64,000 bases of DNA, taken from NCBI GenBank assembly GCA_964494505.1, contig CAZBRO010000008.1:94024-158023 (forward strand), given 5' to 3'. Source of the DNA: CAIYRG01 sp964494505. Its GTDB lineage: Bacteria; Pseudomonadota; Alphaproteobacteria; Micropepsales; Micropepsaceae. The position numbers and the translations under genes are program-made. Shown piece after piece: positions 8,510 through 17,041 of this stretch. How positions within the stretch are numbered: position 1 is the stretch's first letter; every line of letters begins with the position of its first letter. The notes beneath the pieces were generated by a model. That model had not been told where the DNA came from and made no database searches. It was given only the letters and a program-made list of their open reading frames with translations.

Positions 8510-9419
8510 AACCTTCCTTCATCTGCCCGAGCTGGAAGAGGGCAAGACCAAGCTGCAGCATGCCTTCCGGCGCCCGCTGGGCTTTGGGATATTTCTTCAG
8601 CAGTTCCGCGAAATCGTGCGCGGCTTCATCGTAATCCTTGGCAGAATAGGCGATGTCGCCGGTCCAATATAGCGCGTCCGATGCCTTGTCCTCATCGGGA
8701 TGATCGTCGGCGAATTTGCGGAAGGCGTCGCGGGCCTTATCGTATTGGGCGCTGGCGAGCAGAGTCATCGCGGCATCGTATTGGCCCTTTGCGTCGGGTG
8801 GGCGCGCCGTGGCCGTCGGAAGCCGCGTATTGGCCGGTATCTGGCCGAGATTGGCAGGCGGCGTGCCGCGCGTGGGGGGAGCTTGATCGGACGTAAGGGA
8901 CGCCACCGCATCGCCCGGTGCGGGCGCCGCCGCCATGGCCGCCATATCGGAGGGCATGGGAGGGGCACCTGCGGCGACCATTCCCTGCTGCGCCTGCTGG
9001 GCCTGGAAATCCATCTGCTTCTGCAGCCGGTCGGTTTTCTGGGAGACCTGGTCGACCTGATGTCCGAGTTCCTCCATCTGGCCGGTCAAACGGCCGAGGG
9101 TTTCCTCAAGTTCGTCGATTCTGCGGATCAGTGGATTGAGATCGGGCATCACCGGGGCCGGCTGGACCTCGGGCGCCGGCTCGGGCATGGCGGCCGCTGC
9201 CCCCGGAGCTTGCGTCTGTGCGCCGGGATTCTTCCGGAACGTCTCGGCCTGGACATCGTGCATGTCGCGCTCCAGCCGCTGCAGGCGCAACAGCAGGTCC
9301 CGTGCATCGATGGTCTGCGTGGCGGGAGCCGCAGCCGCAGAGACGGCCAAGCCCCAGAACGCAGCCCCCGCGAGCGCCGCTGTCCCCGACCACGTCCACC
9401 GTCCGCGCTTAAGCTTCAT
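8412..9419 (-). CDS. cpoB: Tol-Pal system protein CpoB (YbgF)
   Basis: Periplasmic protein that links peptidoglycan synthesis to outer-membrane constriction through TolA. The 335 residues have a Sec signal (cleavage near SAAAAPA), a heptad-like coiled coil rich in Leu/Gln (about 100-150: IRRIDELEETLGRLTGQMEE), an Ala/Pro-rich linker, and C-terminal TPR repeats typical of YbgF (YDAAMTLLASAQYDKARDAF, then DALYWTGDIAYSAKDYDEAA). It is the last tol gene, 218 bases after pal, and overlaps the tilS start. Confidence 0.93.
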   Translation of the reverse strand: MKLKRGRWTWSGTAALAGAAFWGLAVSAAAAPATQTIDARDLLLRLQRLERDMHDVQAETFRKNPGAQTQAPGAAAAMPEPAPEVQPAPVMPDLNPLIRRIDELEETLGRLTGQMEELGHQVDQVSQKTDRLQKQMDFQAQQAQQGMVAAGAPPMPSDMAAMAAAPAPGDAVASLTSDQAPPTRGTPPANLGQIPANTRLPTATARPPDAKGQYDAAMTLLASAQYDKARDAFRKFADDHPDEDKASDALYWTGDIAYSAKDYDEAAHDFAELLKKYPKAQRAPEGMLQLGLALFQLGQMKEGCAALAALPAKYPDASQAVATRARAERTGAKCK

Positions 9420-9586
9420 CGGATCGCCTCCGGCTCAAGAAACGCATGTCGCGGGCAAAAGAAGCCTTCCGCCTCGGGACCGCGCGACCACTCAACATAC
9501 TACCCCATGATTCGTCCTGGAGCGGTGGAAGCATGCAGTAGAAAACAAACTTGGTGGAAATTGGGCTGCACCAACGCATAAACGAC

Positions 9587-9612
9587 GGGGACCGGAATTC
9601 CTTCCGATCCCC
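9587..9612 (-). terminator. Hairpin downstream of pal
   Basis: The minus strand has GGGGATCGGAA paired with TTCCGGTCCCC, an almost perfect 11-bp stem with minimal loop, about 26 bases after the pal stop. Only a short T run (TTT) follows. It may be an attenuator between pal and cpoB rather than a strong terminator. Confidence 0.5.
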
Positions 9613-9637
9613 GGGTCTCATCTTCCGGTCGTTCCAA

Positions 9638-10204
9638 TTACGAAACCGAGCCGCTCTTGATGGTCGAAACGCCGCGCCGATTCTGTGCCCAGCACGCTTC
9701 GCTCGATTCTACGCACACCGGACGTTCCTTGCCGTATGAGATCGTGTCGAGCCTTGCTGCGGAAACACCCAGGCTGGTGAGATAATCCTTCACCGCCTGC
9801 GCACGGCGCGCGCCCAGTGCGAGATTGTATTCGCGCGTCCCGCGCTCGTCGCAATGACCTTCAAGGGTCAGCGTCACTCCGCCGAACCGCTGCAGCCATG
9901 CGGCCTGCTTTTGCAGCGTCGAGCGCGCATTGTCCGTGAGGTCGGACTTGTCGAATTCGAAGAAAATGCGGTCGCCGACATTCACCTGAAAGTCCTGCAC
10001 GCTGCCCGGCACGATCGTTTGCGTCACGGGTGCGGCCGGCCGTGGCGGCGGCGGAACCGGCGGCGGCGGAGTCGGCGTGGCCATAGCGGGAGCCGGCGGC
10101 GGCGGGGCCGGCGGCGGCGGCGGCGCTTCCATCATCTTTGCCGCGCATGCGGACAGCAGAAATACAAAAGAAAGACTCGCCAATGCTGCGCTGAGTTTCG
10201 TCAT
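9638..10204 (-). CDS. pal: Peptidoglycan-associated lipoprotein Pal
   Basis: Outer-membrane lipoprotein that binds peptidoglycan and TolB, holding the envelope together at the division site. I use the ATG at 10204 (MTKLSAALAS), which gives a lipoprotein signal ending in the lipobox LLSAC; an in-frame start at 10228 would precede it by eight residues. After a Pro/Ala-rich linker of about 45 residues comes an OmpA-like domain with FEFDKSDLTDNARSTLQKQA and LTLEGHCDERGTREYNLALGARRA, the classic peptidoglycan-binding signature. Reading order is tolB-pal-cpoB. Confidence 0.97.
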   Translation of the reverse strand: MTKLSAALASLSFVFLLSACAAKMMEAPPPPPAPPPPAPAMATPTPPPPVPPPPRPAAPVTQTIVPGSVQDFQVNVGDRIFFEFDKSDLTDNARSTLQKQAAWLQRFGGVTLTLEGHCDERGTREYNLALGARRAQAVKDYLTSLGVSAARLDTISYGKERPVCVESSEACWAQNRRGVSTIKSGSVS

Positions 10205-10334
10205 TTTATCGACCTCCGTTATGCGCAAGACGCCCGACCACTTGGCGATGCGCTTTCTTAGGGTATGTCCCCCTCACAATGCGAATTCAGAACCAAAACT
10301 GCCGTCCGAATGGAACAAAATTACGGGATGGCCC

Positions 10335-11687
10335 TCACTGTATCAAGGGCGACCAAGCCGGATCGGACGCATCCCCCGGCGAAAGGACGCGGCGCTCGTT
10401 CTTTCCTGTGATGTCGATGGACCATATCTGAGAGCCGCCGCCCGCGCCGCCCGGACCGGCCTGTAACGTTCGCGTGTACATGATCACCCGTCCATTCGGG
10501 GCCCAGGTCGGCCCCTCGTCCTGCCACCCGTGGCTCAACAGCCGTTCGCCCGAACCATCCGGGCGCATCACGCCAACGCCAAAATAATTCGGCGTAATCT
10601 TCGTAAAGGCTATGAGATCGCCGCGCGGACTCCACACCGGAGTGCCGTTCTTGCCGGCTCCGAAGCTGATGCGATGCACATTGCTGCCGTCTGCGTTCAT
10701 CACATAGATCTGCTGACTTCCGCCGCGATTGGACTCGAACGTGATCTGTTTTCCGTCCGGCGAGAAGGAGGGCGCGGTATCGATTCCAGGATCGTTGGTC
10801 AGCCGCTTGGTGGTGCGAGTCGCCAGGTCCATGAGATAAATGTCGGAATTGCCGTTGGTTTCGAGCGCCATGACAACGCTCTTTCCGTCCGGAGAGAACC
10901 GCGGCGAAAAGGTCATCGTGGGAAAATTTCCCAGCATCTCCTGCCGTCCCGTCTCCAGATCGAACAGATAGACCCGCGGCTTGGCCTGGATATAGGACAT
11001 GTAGGCGATCATCTGCGCGGTAGGGTTGAACCGCGGCGTCAGCACCAGATAATCGCCCTGCGTCAGGAACACCGGATTGGCACCGTCCTGATCCATCACC
11101 GCGAGCCGTTTCCTGCGATTGAGCTTGGGCCCCGATTCGGCAACGAACACGATGCGCGTATCGAAATAGCCCTTTTCGCCGGTGATTCGCTCATAGATGG
11201 AATCGGAGACGAGGTGGGCGATGCGGCGCCAGTTCTCCGGCGTCGTCATGTATTGCAGACCCACCATCTGGCTCTCGCCGAAAATGTCCCACAGACGGAA
11301 ATCAACTTTCAGCCGTCCGTCCGGTTGCATCACCGCCTGGCCGGTGACCAGCCCTTGCGCCTGGACGGTGCGCCAATCGCCGAATCGCGGCGGCGTGTTG
11401 ATGTCGACGATCTTTTCGATGAAGGACGCAGGACTGAGCGAGCGAAAGAGGCCGGAGCGCTCGAGGTCGGCCCGCACCACGGCTGCGATGTCGCGTCCGG
11501 CCTGCGGATTACCGAGGAAATCGGGAATTGCCAACGGAATGGGCTCCGTGACGCCCTGATCCACACGCACCTGCAGCGCCGCGCGCGCAGGTGCAAACGC
11601 CCCGAACAGGGAATCGAACGCGAATACGGCGGCAATGACGAGCGTCCGCCAGGGACGGCGAAGCAGGGTTTTATCTGAGCGTGCCAT
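10335..11687 (-). CDS. tolB: Tol-Pal system beta-propeller protein TolB
   Basis: Periplasmic protein that binds Pal and communicates with TolA. The 450 residues begin with a Sec signal (hydrophobic TLVIAAVFAFDSLFGAFAPA), followed by the N-terminal domain (GVTEPIPLAIPDFLG) and a WD40-like propeller with repeated NPVFLTQG, SPRFSPDGKSVVM, APSFSPDGKQITFESNRGG and PVWSPRGDLIAFTK blades. Length and blade motifs match TolB. It lies 131 bases from pal and 15 bases after tolA. Confidence 0.97.
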   Translation of the reverse strand: MARSDKTLLRRPWRTLVIAAVFAFDSLFGAFAPARAALQVRVDQGVTEPIPLAIPDFLGNPQAGRDIAAVVRADLERSGLFRSLSPASFIEKIVDINTPPRFGDWRTVQAQGLVTGQAVMQPDGRLKVDFRLWDIFGESQMVGLQYMTTPENWRRIAHLVSDSIYERITGEKGYFDTRIVFVAESGPKLNRRKRLAVMDQDGANPVFLTQGDYLVLTPRFNPTAQMIAYMSYIQAKPRVYLFDLETGRQEMLGNFPTMTFSPRFSPDGKSVVMALETNGNSDIYLMDLATRTTKRLTNDPGIDTAPSFSPDGKQITFESNRGGSQQIYVMNADGSNVHRISFGAGKNGTPVWSPRGDLIAFTKITPNYFGVGVMRPDGSGERLLSHGWQDEGPTWAPNGRVIMYTRTLQAGPGGAGGGSQIWSIDITGKNERRVLSPGDASDPAWSPLIQ

Positions 11688-11702
11688 GACTTTCCAAATA
11701 TC

Positions 11703-12512
11703 CTACCGGCCGATCATCTTGCTGGGGTCGAATGTCATCACGATTTCCCGCCATGCATCGTATTTATCAGGGGGGAGACGTTTATAAGGCTCGCAAACAT
11801 TGACCGCCCGGAGTGCTGCCTCGGCTGCCGTGCGCATATAACCATTGGTCGCTGCGGCTGCACGCGTGGCAGGTTCAAGCTGGGGCGGCTGCGCCAAGCT
11901 GCCGTCCTGCGTCAGAAAAACGCGCACCTGAACGATCAGTTGCTCCGGATTGGGCGCCCCGACCGGTACGTTCCAGCACTCCCGCATCTGAGCCAGAAGC
12001 GCGTCCTTCAGGTCGAGGCTAAGGGCGCTCTGGTCGCCCAAGCCCTTGATCGTCTGTTCGGCGGGTTTCGCATTGGGGGGCGGCGCCACGGGCTTGGGTG
12101 TCCGCTTATCGAGGAGCGCCAGCACCGTATCCACATCGAATCGCTGAGGGGCTTGCGGCCGGCGGCGCGGAAGCGCGGGCTTTGCTGGCGGTACCGCGTT
12201 CTGCTCCGCCTCCTTGGGCTTGGGAGTAGGCGTCTTGTCCGGCGGCGGGGGGGCCACCTCAGCCTCCGGTGGCGGGGGTGGTGCCGCGGCCGGCTGAGGC
12301 GGAGCAGGCTCGTCGGGCGGGGTCTCGACCTTCTGCTGCTCTTGAACCGTCGGCGCGACATTGGACACGTCGGCAATGGTAACAAGATCGACCGGTATGT
12401 TCGGCGGCGTTTCGTCTGCGGGAAAGGCAAGCGCATGCGGCCACGCGATCGTCGCGGCAGCGATGATCCCAACATGCAATGCTCCCGATACGATAATGCT
12501 GCGCTTCAACAT
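11703..12512 (-). CDS. tolA: TolA-like envelope-spanning protein with TonB C-terminal fold
   Basis: Inner-membrane-anchored protein that transmits proton-motive-force energy from TolQR to Pal/TolB. The 269 residues have one N-terminal membrane anchor (SIIVSGALHVGIIAAATIAW), a long Pro/Ala/Glu-rich spacer (PPPPPEAEVAPPPPDKT) and a C-terminal domain containing REC-W-NVP and VQVRVFLTQDGSLAQPP, typical of TolA in alphaproteobacteria. The ATG at 12512 is preferred because AAGGAAGG lies just upstream; an in-frame ATG at 12536 adds eight residues. Confidence 0.92.
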   Translation of the reverse strand: MLKRSIIVSGALHVGIIAAATIAWPHALAFPADETPPNIPVDLVTIADVSNVAPTVQEQQKVETPPDEPAPPQPAAAPPPPPEAEVAPPPPDKTPTPKPKEAEQNAVPPAKPALPRRRPQAPQRFDVDTVLALLDKRTPKPVAPPPNAKPAEQTIKGLGDQSALSLDLKDALLAQMRECWNVPVGAPNPEQLIVQVRVFLTQDGSLAQPPQLEPATRAAAATNGYMRTAAEAALRAVNVCEPYKRLPPDKYDAWREIVMTFDPSKMIGR

Positions 12513-12590
12513 GCCTTCCTTCGCGTGCAACCTCACCCGTCCGAGCCGGATTTCAACAGCAGCGCTGGCGGGTCACGAGCGGCTCATTAG

Positions 12591-13052
12591 CTAACGCTCC
12601 GGCGGCTTTTTTGCGGCATCCGTGACCAGGCCGATGCGCGTGAAACCCGCCGCATTCAATAAACCCATGACCTCCATGACTTTCCCGTAATCCACGGTCT
12701 TGTCGCCGCGCACGAAAATGCGCTGGTTGTAGCCATTGTCCGAGATTGCCATCAGCCGGGGCACCAGATCTTCAATCCCGATGGGAGTGTTCTGGAGGAA
12801 GATGTTTCCATCCTTGTCGACCGACACGGCGAGCGGCTCGCGGTCTTCGCCGAGCGACTTTGCCCGAGTCTGCGGCAGGTCCACCGGAACGCCGACGGTC
12901 AGAAGCGGCGCCGTCACCATGAAGACGATGAGGAGCACCAGCATCACGTCCACGAACGGGGTGACGTTGATTTCCGACATCGGCCGGCCGAGCCGCTTGC
13001 GCCCGCCGCGGGGCGTGCGTCCGGCCCGGGGGCTGTTGAGGGTGGCAGCCAT
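12591..13052 (-). CDS. tolR: TolR, ExbD-family biopolymer transport protein
   Basis: Stator component of the TolQR proton channel. The 153 residues contain SEINVTPFVDVMLVLLIVFMVTAPLL, the single membrane helix with the essential Asp of ExbD/TolR proteins, followed by a periplasmic domain ending VTDAAKKPPER. The N-terminus is basic. Its ATG overlaps the tolQ stop by one base (TGATG), a sign of translational coupling. Confidence 0.97.
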   Translation of the reverse strand: MAATLNSPRAGRTPRGGRKRLGRPMSEINVTPFVDVMLVLLIVFMVTAPLLTVGVPVDLPQTRAKSLGEDREPLAVSVDKDGNIFLQNTPIGIEDLVPRLMAISDNGYNQRIFVRGDKTVDYGKVMEVMGLLNAAGFTRIGLVTDAAKKPPER

Positions 13053-13957
13053 CAGCGGCTCCTCTCATCGAGCTGCCGCGACAGGAAGGTCGAGAATTCG
13101 TCGGCGAAGGCTTCGAGCCGGCCCGTATAACGGCCAAGCTCGTTGACGAAGCGATTATAGGCGATCACCGCTGGAATGGCGGCGACCAGCCCGAGCGCGG
13201 TTGCGAACAAAGCGTCCGCGATCCCCGGCGCCACCACTGCAAGCGTGGTGTCCTGCCGGGCCGCAATCGCCTGGAACGCGGTCATGATGCCCCAAACCGT
13301 ACCGAACAATCCGACGAACGGCGCCGTCGAACCGACCGTCGCGAGATAGCCTAGCCCGCGTTCGATCTTCTCGACCTCGCGCTGGATCGAGACGTTCATC
13401 GCCTTTTCGACGCGATCCTTGACGCTCGCGAGTTGATTCTCGCGCGGAGGGCCGCCCTCGAAGGAGCGTTTCCACTCGCGAAGTGCGGCCACGAACACCG
13501 CCGTGAAAGGCTGATCGGCGCGTTGCTGGTGCTGCGCATAAAGCTCTTCCAGCGAGCGGCCGGACCAGAAGCTTTTCTCGAATGTCCGCGCTTTTCGCTT
13601 CAACGAATAAAAGGCAATCCCCTTGTCGACGATCAGGACCCACGACCAGAAGGAGGCGAGGATCAGGAGCGCGAGCACGCCTTTGACGACGATATCGGCG
13701 CGCAGAAACAAGCCGACCGGGGTAAAGGATTGCTGGATTTCCGCCGCCGCGTCGGCGCCGCCGCTCTCGCGCACCCCTTCAGGAGCAGCAAGCGGAGCGC
13801 TCTCGGCGGCGGGCCCCGAAGGGGCTGCAACCGGCGGACGGCCGCCACCCGGAGCCGCGCGCTGGAACTGCGCCATGGCCGAGCCCCCTCCGCCGTCGAA
13901 GACGAGCGAAAGCACGAACGCCAGGAGCACAATGGCGAGACAACGCAAAATGGTCAT
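13052..13957 (-). CDS. tolQ: TolQ, ExbB-family proton channel, with extra N-terminal signal peptide and linker
   Basis: Pairs with TolR to form the proton channel that powers Tol-Pal. The C-terminal 210 residues carry the three-helix ExbB/TolQ core, with GLGYLATVGSTAPFVGLFGTVWGIM and ALGLVAAIPAVIAYN. Unusually the core is preceded by a hydrophobic segment resembling a cleavable signal (RCLAIVLLAFVLSLVFD, then AMA-Q) and a Pro/Ala/Gly-rich stretch of about 50 residues before the first core helix (VLALLILASFWSWVLIV). An in-frame ATG at 14062 would add 35 Arg/Pro-rich residues; I use 13957 because the signal-like segment then starts the protein. Confidence 0.93.
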   Translation of the reverse strand: MTILRCLAIVLLAFVLSLVFDGGGGSAMAQFQRAAPGGGRPPVAAPSGPAAESAPLAAPEGVRESGGADAAAEIQQSFTPVGLFLRADIVVKGVLALLILASFWSWVLIVDKGIAFYSLKRKARTFEKSFWSGRSLEELYAQHQQRADQPFTAVFVAALREWKRSFEGGPPRENQLASVKDRVEKAMNVSIQREVEKIERGLGYLATVGSTAPFVGLFGTVWGIMTAFQAIAARQDTTLAVVAPGIADALFATALGLVAAIPAVIAYNRFVNELGRYTGRLEAFADEFSTFLSRQLDERSR

Positions 13958-14223
13958 TGCCGGATTCCGGGGCAAAGTTTCGGGCCTGATCCTAAGCGCA
14001 ATCGGGCGAAGTGGATGACGATTCGCCAGTCGATTGCGTGACAATCCAAAAATCATCCACATGCGTGGGGCAAGATTGCGAATCTCCTGGAGATGCGAGA
14101 CGAATCACGATTTTACACAACCCCATTCAAACGTGGCTGAATTTTGACCCGGCCCGCGCCCTCGGTTCGTGAGGCCTGCCGAAAGCTACGCCGGAGCGGC
14201 AATTAGGCCACGGTCAGAGGTTG

Positions 14224-15018
14224 TCACCGGGAAAGTCCGAGGGCCGCCCTCAGTTCCGCCCGCGCCGCGGCAAAATCCGTCTTGAAGTCGGGATTCTGCA
14301 TCATGAGCGCGGTCATGACAGTGGCTTGGATGCGGCCGGCTTCGACGTCGCTTGGGAAATGCACGCCGCCGACCACGCGGCTCCGGCCGTAATCCCATCC
14401 GCGTTGGAACAGTTCGGCCCGTTTCTCCGGAACCATGTCCGCCAAGAGGATCGCCGTCATGGCCCCGAACGTCGAATGCCCGCTCGGGTAGGAATAGGTA
14501 TAGGCCGGCGTAGAGGCCTCAGGCGGCAGGCAGGGCGAGGCGGCATCGTGAGGCGCGCTGTTCTCGACCGCCGCACCGGGACGATTGGCGGTGTCGCGTT
14601 GCATCGAGCCTGGCGGATGCACGCGATTGTCCGCCACGAAAGGCCGCGACCGCTCCCAGCAATCCTTGACGATGTTGGAGGGCCCCGTCGTCTCGCGCCG
14701 CACTTTCTGCAAGAAGGCGGTCACGTCCGGCACCTTGCCGAAGGAGAAGTCCGGAGCCAGCACGAAGGCGAAGCGCGCGAGATCGACCTTGGCATCCTCC
14801 TCGGCAAGCTTTGTGCGCTCGGGCGAAGCGGCCTTTTGTGCGGCGATGATCGCATCGATGTCGTCGCGTTGCGCGGCTGAATTGAGCGCTGGGGGGGGCG
14901 GCAGCAGATGAACGACATCGAACGCGCCCGGTGCGAGATAGGGCGTGCCCGAAAGGGCCAGCGCCTCCGTTGCCGCAAGGCACAGGAATAGGGCCGGAAC
15001 GAAAAACAGTCTCCTCAC
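14224..15018 (-). CDS. Secreted class A acid phosphatase (PAP2 superfamily), motifs intact
   Basis: Periplasmic phosphomonoesterase-like protein of 264 residues with a Sec signal (LFFVPALFLCLAATEALALS). All three PAP2/class A acid phosphatase motifs are present: K-x6-RP as KDCWERSRP, PSGH as YPSGHSTFGAM, and SR-x5-H-x3-D as SRVVGGVHFPSD, the last holding the nucleophilic His. A paralogue at 16311-17018 shares the LCLAATxALALSxxPYL leader. Together with the cyclase-family gene between them, it separates tolQ from ybgC. Confidence 0.92.
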   Translation of the reverse strand: MRRLFFVPALFLCLAATEALALSGTPYLAPGAFDVVHLLPPPPALNSAAQRDDIDAIIAAQKAASPERTKLAEEDAKVDLARFAFVLAPDFSFGKVPDVTAFLQKVRRETTGPSNIVKDCWERSRPFVADNRVHPPGSMQRDTANRPGAAVENSAPHDAASPCLPPEASTPAYTYSYPSGHSTFGAMTAILLADMVPEKRAELFQRGWDYGRSRVVGGVHFPSDVEAGRIQATVMTALMMQNPDFKTDFAAARAELRAALGLSR

Positions 15019-15205
15019 GGTACCCTCCGTTTTGCGGCCGACCTATAGCAGCTCTTTCGTTGTGAACGGCAAGCCAGGACCACCCCTATGGGCCGGGGAT
15101 GCAATGGTATCGCGGGTGCCGTGCGCGCGTGTATCATGTAACGCATCTTTGACCGGCCGTATCGAACACCGGTTCGAGAACTTTGAACGGGAGGGGAGAA
15201 CTCGC

Positions 15206-16240
15206 ATGCGTAATCGTCTGACGTCGGTCGCGGTCTGTGCTGGCCTGGCCGTTACAGGCCTGGTTGGCGGGCTGGAGTTGCGAACGCAAAGTGCGGCCGC
15301 GCCGGCCGCGCAGGCGGCTCCCCCCGATACGGCGGCGCTCAGAGCCCAGTACGAGAAATGGCGAACGGAGTTCAAGACCTGGGGCAAGTTCGCCCCGATC
15401 GGACAGGAATCCAAAGGCACAACTGCCCTCATCACGCCGGAGAAGGTCGCCAGCGCTCTAAAGCTCGTGAAGAACGGGATCGTGGTGTCGCTCGCGCACG
15501 CCGAACCGCAGGTGGTCGCCGCCGACGTGAACGCCGCCGGCATCTTCCACCGCGTCACGAACCAGATCACGGACGGCGGTACGACCGACAATTACCAGGT
15601 GAGCTACCACGGCCAGACGGTCGCGCACATCGACACCTGGTGCCACTTCTTCGAAAACGGCCAGATGTATAATGGCGTACCCGTCAAGGGCAATGTAACC
15701 AACGAGAGCGGCTGCAAGAAGGGCGGCATCATGAACTGGAAGGGCGGCATCACCACGCGCGCCGTCCTTTATGACATCGCGGCGCTGAAGGGCGTCGACT
15801 CGATCGACCCCAGCGTGCCGATCACGCGGGCGGATCTCGAAGCCTGGGAAAAGAAATCCGGCGTGAAGATCGGCCCCGGAGACATTCCGCTACTCTACAC
15901 CGGCCGTTGGAAGAGACGCGCCGCGCTCGGTCCGTGGACGGGCCAAGTCGCGGGCTATTATCCCGACACGCTCGCCTGGATGCATGAACGGCTGCCGTCC
16001 TTCATCGGCCACGACTTTAACATCGATTGGAATCCGAGACCGGGCTGGGAAGGGATGCGCAACCCGATCCATGTGGCGGTGCTGAACTGGATGGGCATCA
16101 ACATCGTGGAGTGCCTCGATCTCGAGGAACTGGTTGCGACCGCGCGGCGGCTGAACCGGTACGAGTTCGTGATCACGTTCGCGCCTTTGCCGGTAGAGGG
16201 CGGCATCGGATCGCCGGTCAATCCGATAGCGATTTTCTAG
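15206..16240 (+). CDS. Secreted cyclase-family hydrolase (kynurenine formamidase-like fold)
   Basis: A 344-residue exported protein. The ATG at 15206 follows a strong GAGGGGAG ribosome site and starts a signal peptide (LTSVAVCAGLAVTGLVGGL, cleavage near AQA). The conserved block YHGQTVAHIDTWCHFFENGQ carries the metal-binding HxDxxxH of the cyclase family (PF04199), and GGITTRAVLYDIAALKG plus DIPLLYTGRW are further family landmarks. Relatives hydrolyse formamides or cyclic amides; the substrate is unknown here. It is transcribed against its neighbours, between two acid phosphatase paralogues, and ends 71 bases before the second one. Confidence 0.88.
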   Translation: MRNRLTSVAVCAGLAVTGLVGGLELRTQSAAAPAAQAAPPDTAALRAQYEKWRTEFKTWGKFAPIGQESKGTTALITPEKVASALKLVKNGIVVSLAHAEPQVVAADVNAAGIFHRVTNQITDGGTTDNYQVSYHGQTVAHIDTWCHFFENGQMYNGVPVKGNVTNESGCKKGGIMNWKGGITTRAVLYDIAALKGVDSIDPSVPITRADLEAWEKKSGVKIGPGDIPLLYTGRWKRRAALGPWTGQVAGYYPDTLAWMHERLPSFIGHDFNIDWNPRPGWEGMRNPIHVAVLNWMGINIVECLDLEELVATARRLNRYEFVITFAPLPVEGGIGSPVNPIAIF

Positions 16241-16251
16241 CGAAGCAGAGC

Positions 16252-16288
16252 AAAAAAGAACCGGCGCTGCAGCCTGTGCAGCGCCGGT
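16252..16288 (-). terminator. Rho-independent terminator after the second acid phosphatase gene
   Basis: The minus strand shows a perfect stem ACCGGCGCTGCA / TGCAGCGCCGGT followed by TTCTTTTTT. It lies between convergent genes and has the right polarity to end the minus-strand phosphatase transcript. Confidence 0.85.
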
Positions 16289-16310
16289 CCCGGCAAACCG
16301 AAGTGAAGCC

Positions 16311-17018
16311 TCAATTCATCCCGAGCCCTTTGCGGACTTCCACCTTCACCGCCTCGAAATCGGCGCGAAAGTCTGGGTTCTTCATCATCTGATTGATCGC
16401 GAGCGAGGCCGTGATGTAGCCGCCCATGCGATCGGAGGGATAGGCCGCACCGCTCGTGATGCGGTGGATAGCGTATTCATCGCTGCGCTCGTAAAGCGCG
16501 TCGCGCTTTTCCGGCACCATCATGCCGAGAAGCAGAGCCACTTCGCCGGCCGTCGTGCTATGCCCGCTCGGATAGGTCGGACCGCCGGCGGCCTTGGCGA
16601 TATCGTCGGGCGTGTGGATGTCCTTGCTGTACTGGAAGGGACGCACCTTCTTGTATTTCTGCTTCATCGGGCCGACGCCGACGCCCGCGTCCTTCGTCAC
16701 CTTGGCGAAGAACTCACCGGCCATCGGGAAATTCTCCTTGGTGAATTTCGGTCCGAGCACGGGACCGGCGACCGTATAGACGCTCTGGTCCAGGTCGTGA
16801 TGGATTGCGGCATCCAATTGGGGCGTCATGTCCTTTTGCAGGTCGATGATCGCCTGGATGTCACGCTTGCCGGCCGGTGTATCTTCCTTGGGCGGTGCGG
16901 GGAGCAGATTGGCGAAATCGACGTCCGTGGCGGTGAGGTAAGGCTTGTCGGAAAGAGCCAAGGCCGGTGTCGCGGCCAGGCACAGAAGAAGCATTGGGGC
17001 AAAAGCGAGCTTGCGCAT
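16311..17018 (-). CDS. Secreted class A acid phosphatase-like protein lacking the nucleophilic histidine
   Basis: A 235-residue paralogue of the 14224-15018 protein, with a similar signal peptide (LLLCLAATPALALS). Motif 1 is present as KQKYKKVRP and motif 2 as YPSGHSTTAGE. Motif 3 is changed: SR-x5-H-x3-D is replaced by HRITSGAAYPSD, so the nucleophilic His is Ala and the first Ser is His. I checked this in the bases (GCG GCC codons at the site). The fold may be retained for binding, or the catalytic residue may lie elsewhere. It is 24 bases from ybgC. Confidence 0.85.
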   Translation of the reverse strand: MRKLAFAPMLLLCLAATPALALSDKPYLTATDVDFANLLPAPPKEDTPAGKRDIQAIIDLQKDMTPQLDAAIHHDLDQSVYTVAGPVLGPKFTKENFPMAGEFFAKVTKDAGVGVGPMKQKYKKVRPFQYSKDIHTPDDIAKAAGGPTYPSGHSTTAGEVALLLGMMVPEKRDALYERSDEYAIHRITSGAAYPSDRMGGYITASLAINQMMKNPDFRADFEAVKVEVRKGLGMN

Positions 17019-17041
17019 GAGGTCCTCCCTAGGGGTCGGGT

